Shown one piece after another: positions 29,675 to 39,899 of a stretch of 44,373 nt of DNA; position 1 is the first letter of the stretch, and each line of letters opens with the position of its first letter. The position numbers and the translations under genes are program-made. Below the pieces are notes generated by a model that was not told where the DNA came from, did not search any database, and was given only the letters and a program-made list of their open reading frames with translations. The DNA comes from Chara braunii (lineage: Eukaryota; Streptophyta; Charophyceae; Charales; Characeae): NCBI GenBank assembly GCA_003427395.1, contig BFEA01000005.1:676540-720912 (forward strand). Direction: 5' to 3'.

Positions 29675-30387
29675 ACAATACCGTAGAGCATATTAAGAAA
29701 GCACAAGATGCTCTGGTGACATCTGAGAACAAACACAGACAACCGTCTGCATTTCTGCATCTTGGTTGGAAGCCCAGATCTGCTCTTGACTTTCTGTTAC
29801 CTGAAAATCAGCCAACTGCAGCACCTGGAAGCTTAGAGTTTGCTGTAAAGTACGAACAGATGCTGCAGCAGGCCGTAGAGCATATTAAGAAAGCACAAGA
29901 TGCCATGGTGGCATCTGAGAACAAACACAAACGACCGTCTGCATTTCAAGTTAGGTGAACGAGTCTTGGTAAGATCATCTGAATTAGGCCAAGAGTTGGG
30001 AATTTCACGCAAACTGATGCCACAGTACTTTGGCCTTGGGAGATGCTGGACATACTAGGAGATCAACCCGACGGCCCATTATATGTGATTCACATTCCGG
30101 GTCACCTCCGTACGCACCCTGTTTTCCATGCAGCCAAATTGGCACCCTTCGCTGAAACTGAGCAGTTTCCCTCAAGAAGATCTATGCTGCCCCCAACCAT
30201 GGTTGGACACGTGGACATCGACGACATTGTTGAGCACAAGCTGATGCCTGCGCCCAAGCGTCCAGGCAGGGGACGCCCTCTGAAACTGCAGATGCGGTAC
30301 CGAGTGCGGTTCAGACACCATACAGATCCTGAAGAAGGTGGTTCACCAGAGAGAGCTAATGAAGACTGCGTCTGTATTTTGTTTTGA
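29675..30387 (+). pseudogene. Second Ty3 chromovirus: integrase C-terminus with degenerate chromodomain
   Basis: The fragment begins in the integrase tail (VEHIKKAQDAMVASENKHKR), continues after a frameshift near 29950 as LGERVLVRSSELGQELGISR, and after another near 30030 as GPLYVIHIPGHLRTHPVFHA, the GPY/F-type domain. A chromodomain-like end follows (VDIDDIVEHKL...RYRVRFRHHTDPEE), lacking the usual RWKG and TWEP motifs. A 73-bp block is present twice, at 29683-29755 and 29875-29947 (offset 192 bp), encoding the IKKAQDA segment twice. The stop at 30385-30387 is about 180 bp from the LTR-C start. Confidence 0.85.
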
Positions 30388-30546
30388 GAAGCTTTGCTTA
30401 CCTCATTGAATTGAATGTCTAATTCAGGCAGAATAATTTGACTGAACATTTTGGCATCTCGTTTGATGAAAAATGCTATTAAGTCCAAAAACTTTTGATC
30501 TTGAATTCGTGATAACAAGGCGCCGCTCAAGCTATGAACGGAATTT

Positions 30547-30556
30547 GAAAGGGAAG
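30547..30556 (+). promoter_or_regulatory. Possible polypurine tract
   Basis: GAAAGGGAAG lies about 10 bp before the proposed TG start of LTR-C, the expected place for the primer of plus-strand DNA synthesis. Confidence 0.45.
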
Positions 30557-30566
30557 CAGCCTTCTG

Positions 30567-31651
30567 TGTAACGACTACTCAGAGGACTATCGAAGTAAAG
30601 GAGGAGGGAGTGCGAGGGTTTATGCCTCGGCATAGGGCCCTTGAGCAGGCGCGTGCCTGCCATAAGTGAAGGTGGGCCCCCTGAATCTCGATGTGCCCTG
30701 AACTCGTCAATTTTTGCAAATCTTGGTCGGCGCCAGACAGTTGCCACGTGCCAGTTGGTTACAATCCGCCTTTCTCGTGAGAATCCCAAATATTTGTGAG
30801 CCTTCCAGGCTCTTCCAGCAACGTAGTCGAAGCAGGGAGCATCTTACGTGTGTGCCTGGGTGTTTGGGCATGCCTAACCAATTCGGTCCCAGGCCACTGT
30901 CTGAATTGGGCCTGGGCGCAGACACTTTGGCCGAGACTGAAGCTACTGGAAACTCGGTCTCACATGGGGGTAGCAAAGGCAGGCGCCTGCCTCTTTCCAT
31001 ATAGGAACGGGCAGGGCGCAGGGCTGGGTAGTCGGGCACTTGCAAGCACATGCGGCAGTGCTGCTGGAGCTAGCGCTGGTGGGGCTGCTGCTGCGCTAGG
31101 TGTGGGCAAGTGTGGGCAAGTGTGCGCGTGCGCGCGTGCCATCGTGCGAGAAGGCAGGGCGCTGCTGAGGGCAGCGCCATAGCCAGCCCCACGTAGTTGG
31201 GGCTCGTCTTGGACATAGCCAGTGGAGGTGGCGGTGGTCTTCGTGGATGAAGGAGAAGAAGTGGGTGATGAAGTCAAGGTAGAGAGAGAGGATGAGGTTG
31301 ATGAGGGGAGGGCATGTACCAGGTCTTGGTGAGTCTACAAGGGTCGACATCTTCATGTACTTCGGTTGTGCTGCTGATGTCAACAGGATGCATTGTCAAT
31401 TCGTAGGCTGCTAGTAAGCTGGGTGATCGTAGTCTGGGCGCTGAGCGCCGAGTTGGATGAAGGACTCGGGATACATATGTTGGTGGTGGCGAGAGTATGC
31501 TCTCATTGAGATTCGGATTCAGTGCTTTGTTTCTCCGTTGGTGGAATATCAGCGCATTACTGCTTACTGGACAGCGTTTGGACTTGCTGGTTTTCATTGT
31601 GATTTTGCACTCTGGATTTCTGTCATTTTGCTATGTCTCGTTTTCCTTGCA
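30567..31651 (+). mobile_element. LTR family C, copy 2 (3' LTR, ~1085 bp)
   Basis: Proposed start TGTAACGAC at 30567 and end TTTTCCTTGCA at 31651. It follows integrase coding and a purine tract and is not followed by a primer site, so it is the 3' LTR of the chromovirus fragment upstream. The start is uncertain by a few bases. Confidence 0.8.
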
Positions 31652-31715
31652 TACGCGTACGTGCGATTTTGGGTTCGTACGCGTAAGCCGGAATATGTAC
31701 GCATATGCCCTGCGT
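31652..31715. repeat. TACGCGTAC hairpins at the LTR-C end
   Basis: TACGCGTAC (31652-31660) pairs with GTACGCGTA (31677-31685) around a 16-base loop. GTACGC and GCGTAC pair again near 31696-31716. The first begins immediately after the LTR's final CA. Confidence 0.85.
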
Positions 31716-32038
31716 ACTCGTACGGGGTGATACCCAGATTTTGGGCTACAGTGTCGAAGGGGAGTCATTTCTTCATTTCGCAAATTTGTGGAAGTGCTGC
31801 TGGAGCTTGTGCAGACTAGCGACCTGGGGGAAGAAAAACGCTGAAGGGAGGAAGAAGACCAGCGCCCTGGCCGCAACAGAGCACCATTGCCAGGAGGGAG
31901 GAGACGAAGTGTTTGGCGGCAATAGCCGCCCGTTTGCTGTGAGACACACCACAGAGGCATTCAGGGTAGATCTAGGACATTGAGGGAGGAGAAACAGTAG
32001 TGGGGAGCATTGAGGGATGAGCAGTGCAAGTAGCAAGT

Positions 32039-32042
<4 letters not shown>

Positions 32043-32103
<61 letters not shown>

Positions 32104-32110
32104 AAGAGAG
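32043..32110. repeat. (GA)n microsatellite
   Basis: Near-perfect GA repeat of about 60 bp ending in AAGAAAGAGAGAG. Confidence 0.97.
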
Positions 32111-32164
32111 AGTGTGGCATACTGCGCATCCACACGGGCCTGCAAGGCCGGACCAAACAAGGAA

Positions 32165-32361
32165 AGTAAGGCCCCTACAGGCCCTGTGTCGTTTTCACCC
32201 TGAAAGCCTGAAAACAAGGGCCTACAGGCCCTGTGTCGTTTTCAGCCTGAAAGCCTGAAAACAAGGGCCTACAGGCCCTGTGTCGTTTCAGCCTGAAAGC
32301 CTGAAAACGAGGGCCTACAGGCCCTGTGTCGTTACAGCCTAAAAGCCTGAAAACGAGGGCC
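32165..32361. repeat. 47-bp tandem repeat of paired hairpins
   Basis: Four units start with CTACAGGCCC at 32175, 32222, 32269 and 32315 (spacing 47, 47, 46). In a typical unit GGGCCT-AC-AGGCCC forms one hairpin, and GTTTTCAG with CTGAAAAC forms a second around CCTGAAAGC. The array is followed by GAGGGCC-ATTTTCA-GGCCCTC at 32355-32375. Confidence 0.93.
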
Positions 32362-32502
32362 ATTTTCAGGCCCTCATAAAGTTGGCCTGCCCTGAAACTT
32401 AGGCACCAGACCAGGGTTTTTAGCACAGGCCAGACAACCTTTGTTTGAACTTCAACACCAGGGTCTGGCACGTTTTGGCATTGGCAAGAGCAGCCTCCTG
32501 GA

Positions 32503-32530
32503 CGGGCCAGCACTATATAAGACTGGCCCG
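32503..32530 (+). promoter_or_regulatory. TATA-like box inside a hairpin loop
   Basis: CGGGCCAG (32503-32510) pairs with CTGGCCCG (32523-32530). The loop CACTATATAAGA contains TATATAAG, a good TATA box. No downstream gene is recognised. Confidence 0.6.
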
Positions 32531-32821
32531 CCCTGCAGGCTGCAGGCAGTCACGAGACAGTCACGAGGTAGTTCCCAGGCACTTCACGTGCAGGAGGCAG
32601 GAGGCAGTCTTCAGGATTCGGCAGCAGCACTCTGGAGGAGCGCTGCAGTAGTAGTAGTAGCGTTAGCAGTAGTCTTCAGCGCTGGGCGCTATCAGGAGCT
32701 AGAGTAGTAATGGAGAGAGAGAGATGGTTGGCGGAGGCCAGGGAGACTTACCTGTGGCGCCATAGCTCCAGCTTCGTCTTCGATGTACCTGCAACAAGCC
32801 GCCACCTTCACAGGGTAGTAC

Positions 32822-32823
<2 letters not shown>

Positions 32824-32902
<79 letters not shown>

Positions 32903-32917
32903 NNNNNNNNNNNNNNN

Positions 32918-32958
<41 letters not shown>

Positions 32959-32973
32959 CTTCTTCCTCTTCTA
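32824..32973. repeat. (GA)n microsatellite with 15-N gap
   Basis: GA repeats flank N at 32903-32917, so its length is unresolved. A further short GA tract lies at 33030-33047. Arg/Glu and Leu/Ser frames here are spurious. Confidence 0.97.
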
Positions 32974-32999
32974 AGTCCACCATCTCCTCCTCCCCCTCT

Positions 33000-33640
33000 C
33001 GCTACCTGACTTCTCAGTATCTGCAGACTACGAGAGAGAGAGAGAGATTGGTGACTTTGGGACTCGACGACATTTGGGTCCAGACTCAACATTGGGATTC
33101 AGACATTGACGAGGGATTATTTGGGACCTGTACCAAAGACTTGGTGTTGACGACATTCCCATCTTCCCCTCTTCTTCGTCTAACCCCCCTCTTCTTCGTC
33201 TGTGTATGGTTGGGGACTGGCGCATTCTTCCTGTGTGAGCGCCAGGCCCCTTCACACCATGGAATGATGATGATGTATGTCTGGTCTGTATGGCAACATT
33301 GATTGTTTGGATCATTGGTATTTAAGCCTTCCACTGTGCTATCTTGTACTATGTGAGAGAGGTCGGTTCTTGTTCTGGTCTGTACCATTACGGTATGCGA
33401 CAGAGAGAGAAGCATATCGGAAGGGGGAAGAGTCGGGTGCTTACCGGAGTTGTGTTGCAGCGGTTCTGCGCTTAGTCCCAAACTTTTTCAATTCTATATT
33501 CTGTAGTTTGAGTGGAACTGGAATTGGCACTGTTCATGGCCATCACTCAAGCTTGTGTGAGCTTTATCTGAATGCTCTCAATTTGCATGTGGTATTTTGC
33601 GTTGAATCTTGCGAGGTTCATTGCATCGTGGCGAAGTTAG
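33000..33640. other. No recognisable gene
   Basis: Mixed DNA between GA repeats and the GTTTGAGGACAA array. Short frames only. Confidence 0.5.
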
Positions 33641-33995
33641 TGTGAATGAGTTTGTGTGGATAAGTTTGAGGACAGGTTTGAGGACAAGTTTGAGGACAAG
33701 TTTGAGGACAAGTTTGTGAGTAAGTCTGTGGATAAGTTTGTCTGAATGAGTTTGTGCGGTTAAGTTTGTGCGAATGGGTTTGTGTGGATAAGTTTCTGTG
33801 AAAAGTTTGTACTTGTGGATATATCTATGGCAAGGTGCAGAGAGCACAGACTAAGCAGGAGTGGGACAAAGGAGAAAGGGTATGACTAGTTGAGCAGACG
33901 AGCTTTGGCAAAGGTTCTCAAGCTGTGCAGATGTGCAGCAGGTGTGTGTGGGTAATTTTGTGGATAAGTTTGTGGATAATTTTGTGAATGAGTTG
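33640..33995. repeat. 12-bp AAGTTTGAGGAC-type repeats
   Basis: Tandem AAGTTTGAGGAC units at about 33664-33716 pass into looser AAGTTTGTGNGAATGAG units to 33800. A second small patch lies at 33955-33990. They give a Leu/Val/Lys-rich minus-strand frame. Confidence 0.85.
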
Positions 33996-35200
33996 GTTGA
34001 CAGGGTTCCTGAGAAGTCTCCTCTTTAAGATAGCTGAAGCTGCCTAAACTTTAGAAAATTTCCAAAAGTGGTGTCCTCGTAGGATGGCACGACATGTCTC
34101 CTGTGGAGACATGAGGTAAGATGCAAATGTGTCAGCAATCTGAGCGCATGGGTGACTCAGTGGTGATTGACCGGATAAACAGAGCTGATGACAAACTCAA
34201 GGTTGATTGAACTTATGATTCACAGTTGATGTGGATGGGGATGACCTGACAATTCTTGAAGAGTAAATGTCGGATAGATGATAGTTACAAAAAAACAAAT
34301 TAAAGAATAAGAAAATAAGAAAATATGTAATATATTGTCAAACAGGGCTGCCTGGTAAACTGTAGGCAGAGAGGGAGAAGAGGACAACAAACGAGGGGCT
34401 GTGTGACCGACTGATGTACTGTTGTTATAGTATAATAATAAGTTAATAACTCTATTATAGAATTTATAGTGTGATTTGTGTGTAAATAGTAGGTAGTAAT
34501 ACAGTAATACTATTATCTATTACAATGTATAGAGAACGAAAAAGGAGCAGTGACGGAATGTGCCAACTTCTTATATTTGAATATCCTGTTGTGCTATTGT
34601 GGAAATTCAAACTTGTCAATGTCACAGACTATTTGGCAGATGCGATGGACCTGGCCATGTCCGAGCTGTGAGGGGATTAATACCCACACATTCAAGCGAT
34701 GCTGAGTTTGACACTGCCGTAAATACGCTCTGCTAATCCATTTGCGGATGCACAGAGCCTGGCCATGTTCGACCTGGCATATCATCGAGGTTCAAAGTTC
34801 ACAGTTCGAATGCTTACTTGATGAAGAGAACTGCTGTTCTAACTTCAAACTTCAAACTTCAAACTCTATTCTACTTTAGTCAAGACAAAGTTCAAACTCT
34901 ACTTTACGAAGATACGCAGGGGTGGAAATGCACATCCACAAATGCAAAGCGAAAAGAGCATTCATTTGGTATGCTGTTGATCTGTCATCGGTTGTGTTGA
35001 GACGGTTGATCTCTTTTACTTCATCTCGCAAGGAAGAATACATTTGATAGGCAGAAATATATAAATAGGAATCAGGGCATAATCACACTAGGACTTTTTC
35101 TACTAAGCACTGGATGTAATTGCAGTCAGATTCATCCAGGTGTGGCCATAATTGTTGGTCAGATGCATTTATAAAAAGCTAGTGTGAGTAGACCCTCAGT
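33996..35200. other. AT-rich DNA without a recognisable gene
   Basis: Includes a hairpin at 34093-34113 (CATGTCTCC-TGT-GGAGACATG), an AT-rich stretch (34260-34520), and CTTCAAA triplets at 34841-34865. Nothing further. Confidence 0.55.
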
Positions 35201-35290
35201 TTGTAGCAACTTTGTGCCAAGTTTGTTATTAGAACTTAGTTTATACTTTATAGTAACTTTGTGCTAAGTTTGTTATTAGAACTCCAAACG
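35200..35290. repeat. ~49-bp tandem duplication; source of the chimeric block
   Basis: AACTTTGTGCCAAGTTTGTT plus ATTAGAACT near 35208 recurs near 35257 with one change (GTGCTAAG). The block 35214-35308 is the genuine copy of the sequence wrongly repeated at 27847-27941. Confidence 0.85.
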
Positions 35291-35779
35291 ACCACGCTGC
35301 CTCTCCAGTGACCATCATGAAATGCAGCTGAGTGTGCTGCAAGGCGAGCGCAGATGATCAGGGAAATATCCTTTTTTTTTTTGGAAAACCAGCCGGAGTC
35401 TTCTAGCGGGGTTGGTATGAGCAGGGAAATATCAGAATTGCCCATTGACGTGAAGGAAAAGTCTCAATTGTGGACAACCTCCACAAGTCATATTTCCAAA
35501 ACTTCCAAAGGCACAAACCTTCATCTTCTCCTATTCTCTGTCCTTCCCACCTTGCTTTAGCACCAAGAGGTTGTTGGGTTACCATAGAGTAAGGACCAGT
35601 AAAACGGGCATGTATATTATCATCTGCTTTATGAATAAGCTTTAATATATGTGCTTTTCTAACTGTGATTGCATCCTCAAATTCAGGAGTGGCTGAAGAT
35701 TGTATACCAAGCTAAGACTGTGCTGCGGCAACTTAACAAGCATATTGTCAGTAGGTGGAAAACTCTAGTAAGGGAGAGA

Positions 35780-35950
35780 GGAATCGAGCAGCGAAGTAAT
35801 GACCGCAGTTAATAGGTTACAACTGCAGTTAGTAGGTGATGCAGTGCAGTTCATAGGGAAGTTAACAGGGAATGACTGCACTTAAAAAGTTAATGACTGC
35901 AGTTTTAAGTGCAGTCAGTGGGGAGTGACTGCAGTTAAAACTCAAAAGGC
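35780..35950. repeat. ACTGCAGTTA repeats with a 15-bp-arm hairpin
   Basis: Irregular copies of GACTGCAGTTA with spacers. TGACTGCACTTAAAA (35873-35887) and TTTTAAGTGCAGTCA (35903-35917) pair perfectly around a 15-base loop that itself contains GACTGCAG. Confidence 0.9.
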
Positions 35951-36790
35951 AATGAATGGGGGGAGTTAGCCTGGTTGACATTGCATTATGGTACCAAGGT
36001 AAGTTTGTGTTGGGGGGGTAAGGTGGGGGGTTAGGGGGGAGGGGGGAGGGGGGGAAGTCTTAGTGCTGCTAGGATGGGGCTGTACAATATGCCTAGCTAA
36101 CTTGTGAATAATTGCGAACCTGTTTCATCTGTCAATGATTGCAATTCTGTTAACTTCGTTTTAGTTTTCACATGTGGAAGTGTGCGAGATTGGCTTGTTT
36201 GTAGGTTTTGCAACTTTGCGCTCTTTTCTCCAGTTGGAAGGGCCAATTTGGCCATTTCCATGAACATCAGGACACTATGGTAGTTTGCAGATCCAAGAAA
36301 CATTAAAATGAGTAACCTTTAACTTTTTGTCAGTTGTTGAGGAGTTGTTGCGGACTGGTGAATGTGCGAACTGGTGAATGCCTATTGTTATCCAGTAGTG
36401 GGCTTTCCGAGTGAGTATATATACCCAATGGTTTTGGGTATCGCCCCCTCAGAGAAAAAGGGGGGGATTGCCATTTCGGTTGTTTGTTATGCCATGCCAT
36501 TGAGGCCCAGCACTCGATGTCTCACAGGCAGTACATGGCCCATGGATGGCAGCAGGTCTGCTTTGCATTTTGCAGTTGGATTGTGTCCTTCCCACAGGGA
36601 CTCATCCTGGTCCCAAATGGGAAAGGTCCCCTTAGAGGTTGAAGGGGTAGGCCTGCCTATATAACTCAGGTAATTCCTTGACTTGACTGTGTTGGAATAG
36701 GTCAGTGGGTTGCTTTGTGTGGTCCCCTATGGGGCAGTTCATTATAGCTGAGTGAAGCAGCAATAAGGTCTGGAGAGCAGTGTTGGACCT
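35951..36790. other. No recognisable gene
   Basis: Contains a G-rich stretch (36010-36056), ATACCC-AATGGTTTT-GGGTAT (about 36425-36445), and short frames only. Confidence 0.5.
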
Positions 36791-36792
36791 TT

Positions 36793-37396
36793 CTGGCATG
36801 ATCTTCAAGCTTTGGCTATGGTGGAAGCCCACCTGTGGCATGATCTTCAAGGTTTGGCTATGGTGGAAGCCCACCTGTGGCATGATCTTCAAGGTTTGGC
36901 TGCGGCGGAAGGCCACCTGTGGCATGATCTTCGAGCTGTGGATATGGCGAAGCCCACATGTGGCATGATCTTCAAGCTTTGGCTATGGTGGAATCCCACC
37001 GTTGGCATGATCTTCAAGCTTTGGCTACGACAGAAGCCCACCTGTGGCCTGATCTTCAAGCTGTGCATATGGCGCAAGCCCACATGTGCCATGATTTTCA
37101 AGCTTCTGATACGGCAGAAGGGCACCTGCCACATGATCTTCAAGCCTTGGCTACCGCGGAAGCCCACCTGTAGCATGATCTTCAAGCTCTGGATATGGTG
37201 AAGCCCATGTGTGGCATGATCTTCAAGCTTTGGCTATGGCGGAAGCCCACCTGTGGCATGATCTTCAAGTTGTGGACATGGCTGAAGCCCACCTGTGGAG
37301 TGATTTTCAAGCTGTGGCTATGACGGAAGCCCACGTGTGGCGTGAAGGTCAAGCTGTGGCTATGGCGGAAGCCCACCTGTGGCATGATTCAAGCTG
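36793..37396. repeat. 42-bp minisatellite (about 14 units)
   Basis: The unit contains GGCATGATCTTCAAGCTTTG and GCTATGGTGGAAGCCCACCT. Because 42 is a multiple of three, frames on both strands stay open and encode 14-residue repeats (WHDLQALAMAEAHL-like on plus, KIMPQVGFHHSQSL-like on minus). Units differ by substitutions and a few single-base indels. The open frames are probably a by-product, but expression was not tested. Confidence 0.95.
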
Positions 37397-37409
37397 TGAA
37401 TGTAGTGCT

Positions 37410-37965
37410 AAGACTTTGTTGTTGAAGTCTTTTGTGACTCCCCCCTCTTGGTTGTGCTCGCAGTGCATGAAAAACTTTTACCTCTCCATGGCAGCTGAAG
37501 GTGTTGGGGAGACTGTGTTAAACCTTAAAACACTATGTTGAATTCTCTTCTGCTTTCCTTTTTCTCCTCTTGCTTGTGTCGCTGCTCCATGAATGCAAGC
37601 TTGTATCTCGTCATGGTGATTGAAGGGGAAGGGGGTAGGAGATGTTGGGAAGAACATGGTCTTCAACAGCCAGTACATCGCCCAGGCAACCTTGAGAATC
37701 GAAATCGAGCCAATCCGAAAATTCTGGAGGCTCAGGGTTGCCCGACACCAAAATGGCTGGTGGCGGCCAAAAGAAAGGCAAAAGCACCGCACTGGCGTTT
37801 CGGCAAAGCTTGGCGCGCAGCGGCGCAGGGGGAATCCGCCTTGGTAAATGAGGCTCGGATGTACTGGTGGTGGTTTAAGATGTTGTTGAAGTCTCTTCTG
37901 CATTCCGTCTCCCTCTCGGTTCTGCTGCTCTTGCATGCATGTGAGGTCCTTCTCCATGGTTGAAG
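37410..37965. repeat. Three diverged ~75-bp repeats
   Basis: TTGTTGAAGTCTTTTGTGAC (37420), TTGAATTCTCTTCTGCTTTC (about 37540) and TTGTTGAAGTCTCTTCTGCA (about 37884) each open a pyrimidine-rich block. Each block ends around GTGCATGAAAA / CCATGAATGCAAG / TTGCATGCATGTG and then CTCCATGG or GTCATGG. Confidence 0.6.
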
Positions 37966-38287
37966 CATCCCCCCCCACCCCACCTTCTGTCCAATGCAGA
38001 CAATGGGACTGCTTGTGTGTACTTGGGCAATGTTTCTGACCAGATTCAGGCAAAGTATCCCTTATGGCCCATTTGGCCTGCCTTGTCACAATTCACATCA
38101 GACCACATGCCCAACGAACACTCTGTCGAATACATGCTATCAAGGGATCATTGCGACTGAATTACAGACAAGTTCAGTCAAAGAGGTACTCGCGTGAGTA
38201 TGACGGATACTATGACCTAAATGACACAATGGTTTTTTAACCCCCAGCAATTGAAGCTTGCCAGCCTTACCTTTTGATGTACATCAT

Positions 38288-38376
<89 letters not shown>
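38288..38376. repeat. (CT)n-(GT)n microsatellite
   Basis: About 60 bp of CT followed by about 28 bp of GT. Confidence 0.97.
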
Positions 38377-38378
<2 letters not shown>

Positions 38379-38654
38379 AGATACTGTGACATATTTAACT
38401 AGATTCAACACCAGACATTCGCACAGTGAATATGGGTCAATGAGACCTCAATCTTGAAGTATATGGTACAGTAAAGAAGGATAAATGAATTTAAGCTCCG
38501 TCCCTGCCATCATCTGAATGAATCCAAGCTCAGTCTCCATAAAACATCAAGGAAAATCTTGTCGCACATCACAATTACTTGCTATACGTGGGCCAATGAA
38601 TCAATCAAAGACTTGAGAATTTGAGACGTCCAATGTGCACAGCTCTGGGTTGCA

Positions 38655-39298
38655 ATCTGAATGTCACAGTGAGTACCAATAGGAGGGTTTGATCCCTCGG
38701 CATAACTGCATAAGGCCCTGCATCAGGCGCGTGCCCGCCCTAAGTGAGGGCGGGCCCCTGAACTCGTCAATTTTTGCAAATCTTGGTCGGTGCCAGACAG
38801 TTGCCACGCGCCAGTTCGTTACATCCGCCTTGCCCGTGAGAATCCACAATATGCGTGAGCCCTCCAGGCTTTCCCAGCAAAAAGGTCGAAGCAGGGAGCA
38901 TCGCGCGGTTGCGCCTGGGTGGTTGGGCATGCCTAACCGATTCGGTCTCAGGCCAATGTCTGAAAGTGCCTGGGCGCAAAGCTACTGGAAACTCGGTCTC
39001 ATGTGGGGAAAGGCAAACAATGCGCCCGCCACTTTCCATATAGGAAAGGGCAGGGCGTCGGGCCGGGCAATCGGACACTTGCAAGTTGCGGGCGGCAGCG
39101 CTGCTGGAGCGATTGCTCGCGGGCTGCTTGCTGCGCTAGCTCAGGTGCTGCGAGCACGTGCGGACGTGCAGGATGTAGGGCGCTGCTGAGGGCAGCGCCA
39201 TAGCCAGCCCCACGTAGCCGGGGCTCGGCTTGGACATAGCCAGTGGAGGTGGTGGCAGTCTTCGTGTATGAGGGAGAAGACGTGGGTGAAGAAGTCAA

Positions 39299-39367
<69 letters not shown>

Positions 39368-39729
39368 GGGATTGGTGATGTGAGGGCACGTACCTGGTCT
39401 TGGCGATGGTCTACAAGGGTCGACATCTTCATGTACTTCGGTTCTGCTGCTGATGTCAACCGGATGCATTGTCAATTCGTCGGCTGCTAGTAAGCTGTGT
39501 GATCGTGGTCTAGGCGCAAAGCACCAAGTAGGGGGAAGGACTTTGGATACATCATGTTGGTCGTGGTGAGAGTATGCTCTCATTGACATTCGGATTCAGT
39601 GCTTTGTTTCTCCGTTGGTGGAATATCAGTGCATCGCTACTTTTTGGACAGTGTTTGGACTTGCTGGCTTTCAATGTGATTTTGCACTCAAGGATTTCTG
39701 TCATTTTGTTATTGCTCACTTTCCTTGCA
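38655..39729 (+). mobile_element. LTR family C, copy 3 (5' LTR)
   Basis: Full-length match to 30567-31651, including CTCGTCAATTTTTGCAAATC, GCCAGACAGTTGCCACG and GAAGCAGGGAGCATC at the 5' side and TTTCCTTGCA at the end. A (GA)n expansion of about 60 bp lies inside at 39303-39363. It is followed by a primer site and leader. The 5' boundary (TGTCAC near 38662) is approximate. Confidence 0.85.
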
Positions 39730-39732
39730 ATT

Positions 39733-39744
39733 TGGTATCGGAGC
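39733..39744 (+). promoter_or_regulatory. Primer-binding site (initiator tRNA-Met type)
   Basis: TGGTATCGGAGC differs at one base from TGGTATCAGAGC, the complement of the initiator tRNA-Met 3' end. It lies four bases after the LTR end, as in copy 1. Confidence 0.85.
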
Positions 39745-39898
39745 TGGTTCGAGCCGCTCCGCTGGCTCCTTCGGAATAGTTGTTTGGTGGTTCGCTGGAT
39801 ATGGTGGGGCAGTGATAACGCTTATGCGTGGGGTGAAAGGCGGCCAAGGGTCGTGTGGGCGCGCCAGGAAGGCTATGTGGTGACATAGGGGTGCACGC
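39745..39898 (+). mobile_element. LTR-C element leader
   Basis: Homologous to 20599-20752. It ends abruptly at GGGGTGCACGCTG, after which another repeat family begins, so the rest of the element is missing. Confidence 0.7.
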
Positions 39899-39899
39899 T

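Noticed and set aside
30567-31651. LTR-C copy 2 as a solo LTR
   Set aside because: Flanking pentamers (TTCTG, TACGC) do not match, and coding sequence plus a purine tract precede it, so a 3' LTR is more likely.
36793-37396. Regular 42-bp repeat considered as a CRISPR array
   Set aside because: Units are contiguous with no unique spacers, and the window is eukaryotic.
37478-38089. 203-codon minus-strand frame
   Set aside because: Overlaps three diverged repeats and several competing frames; no motif recognised.
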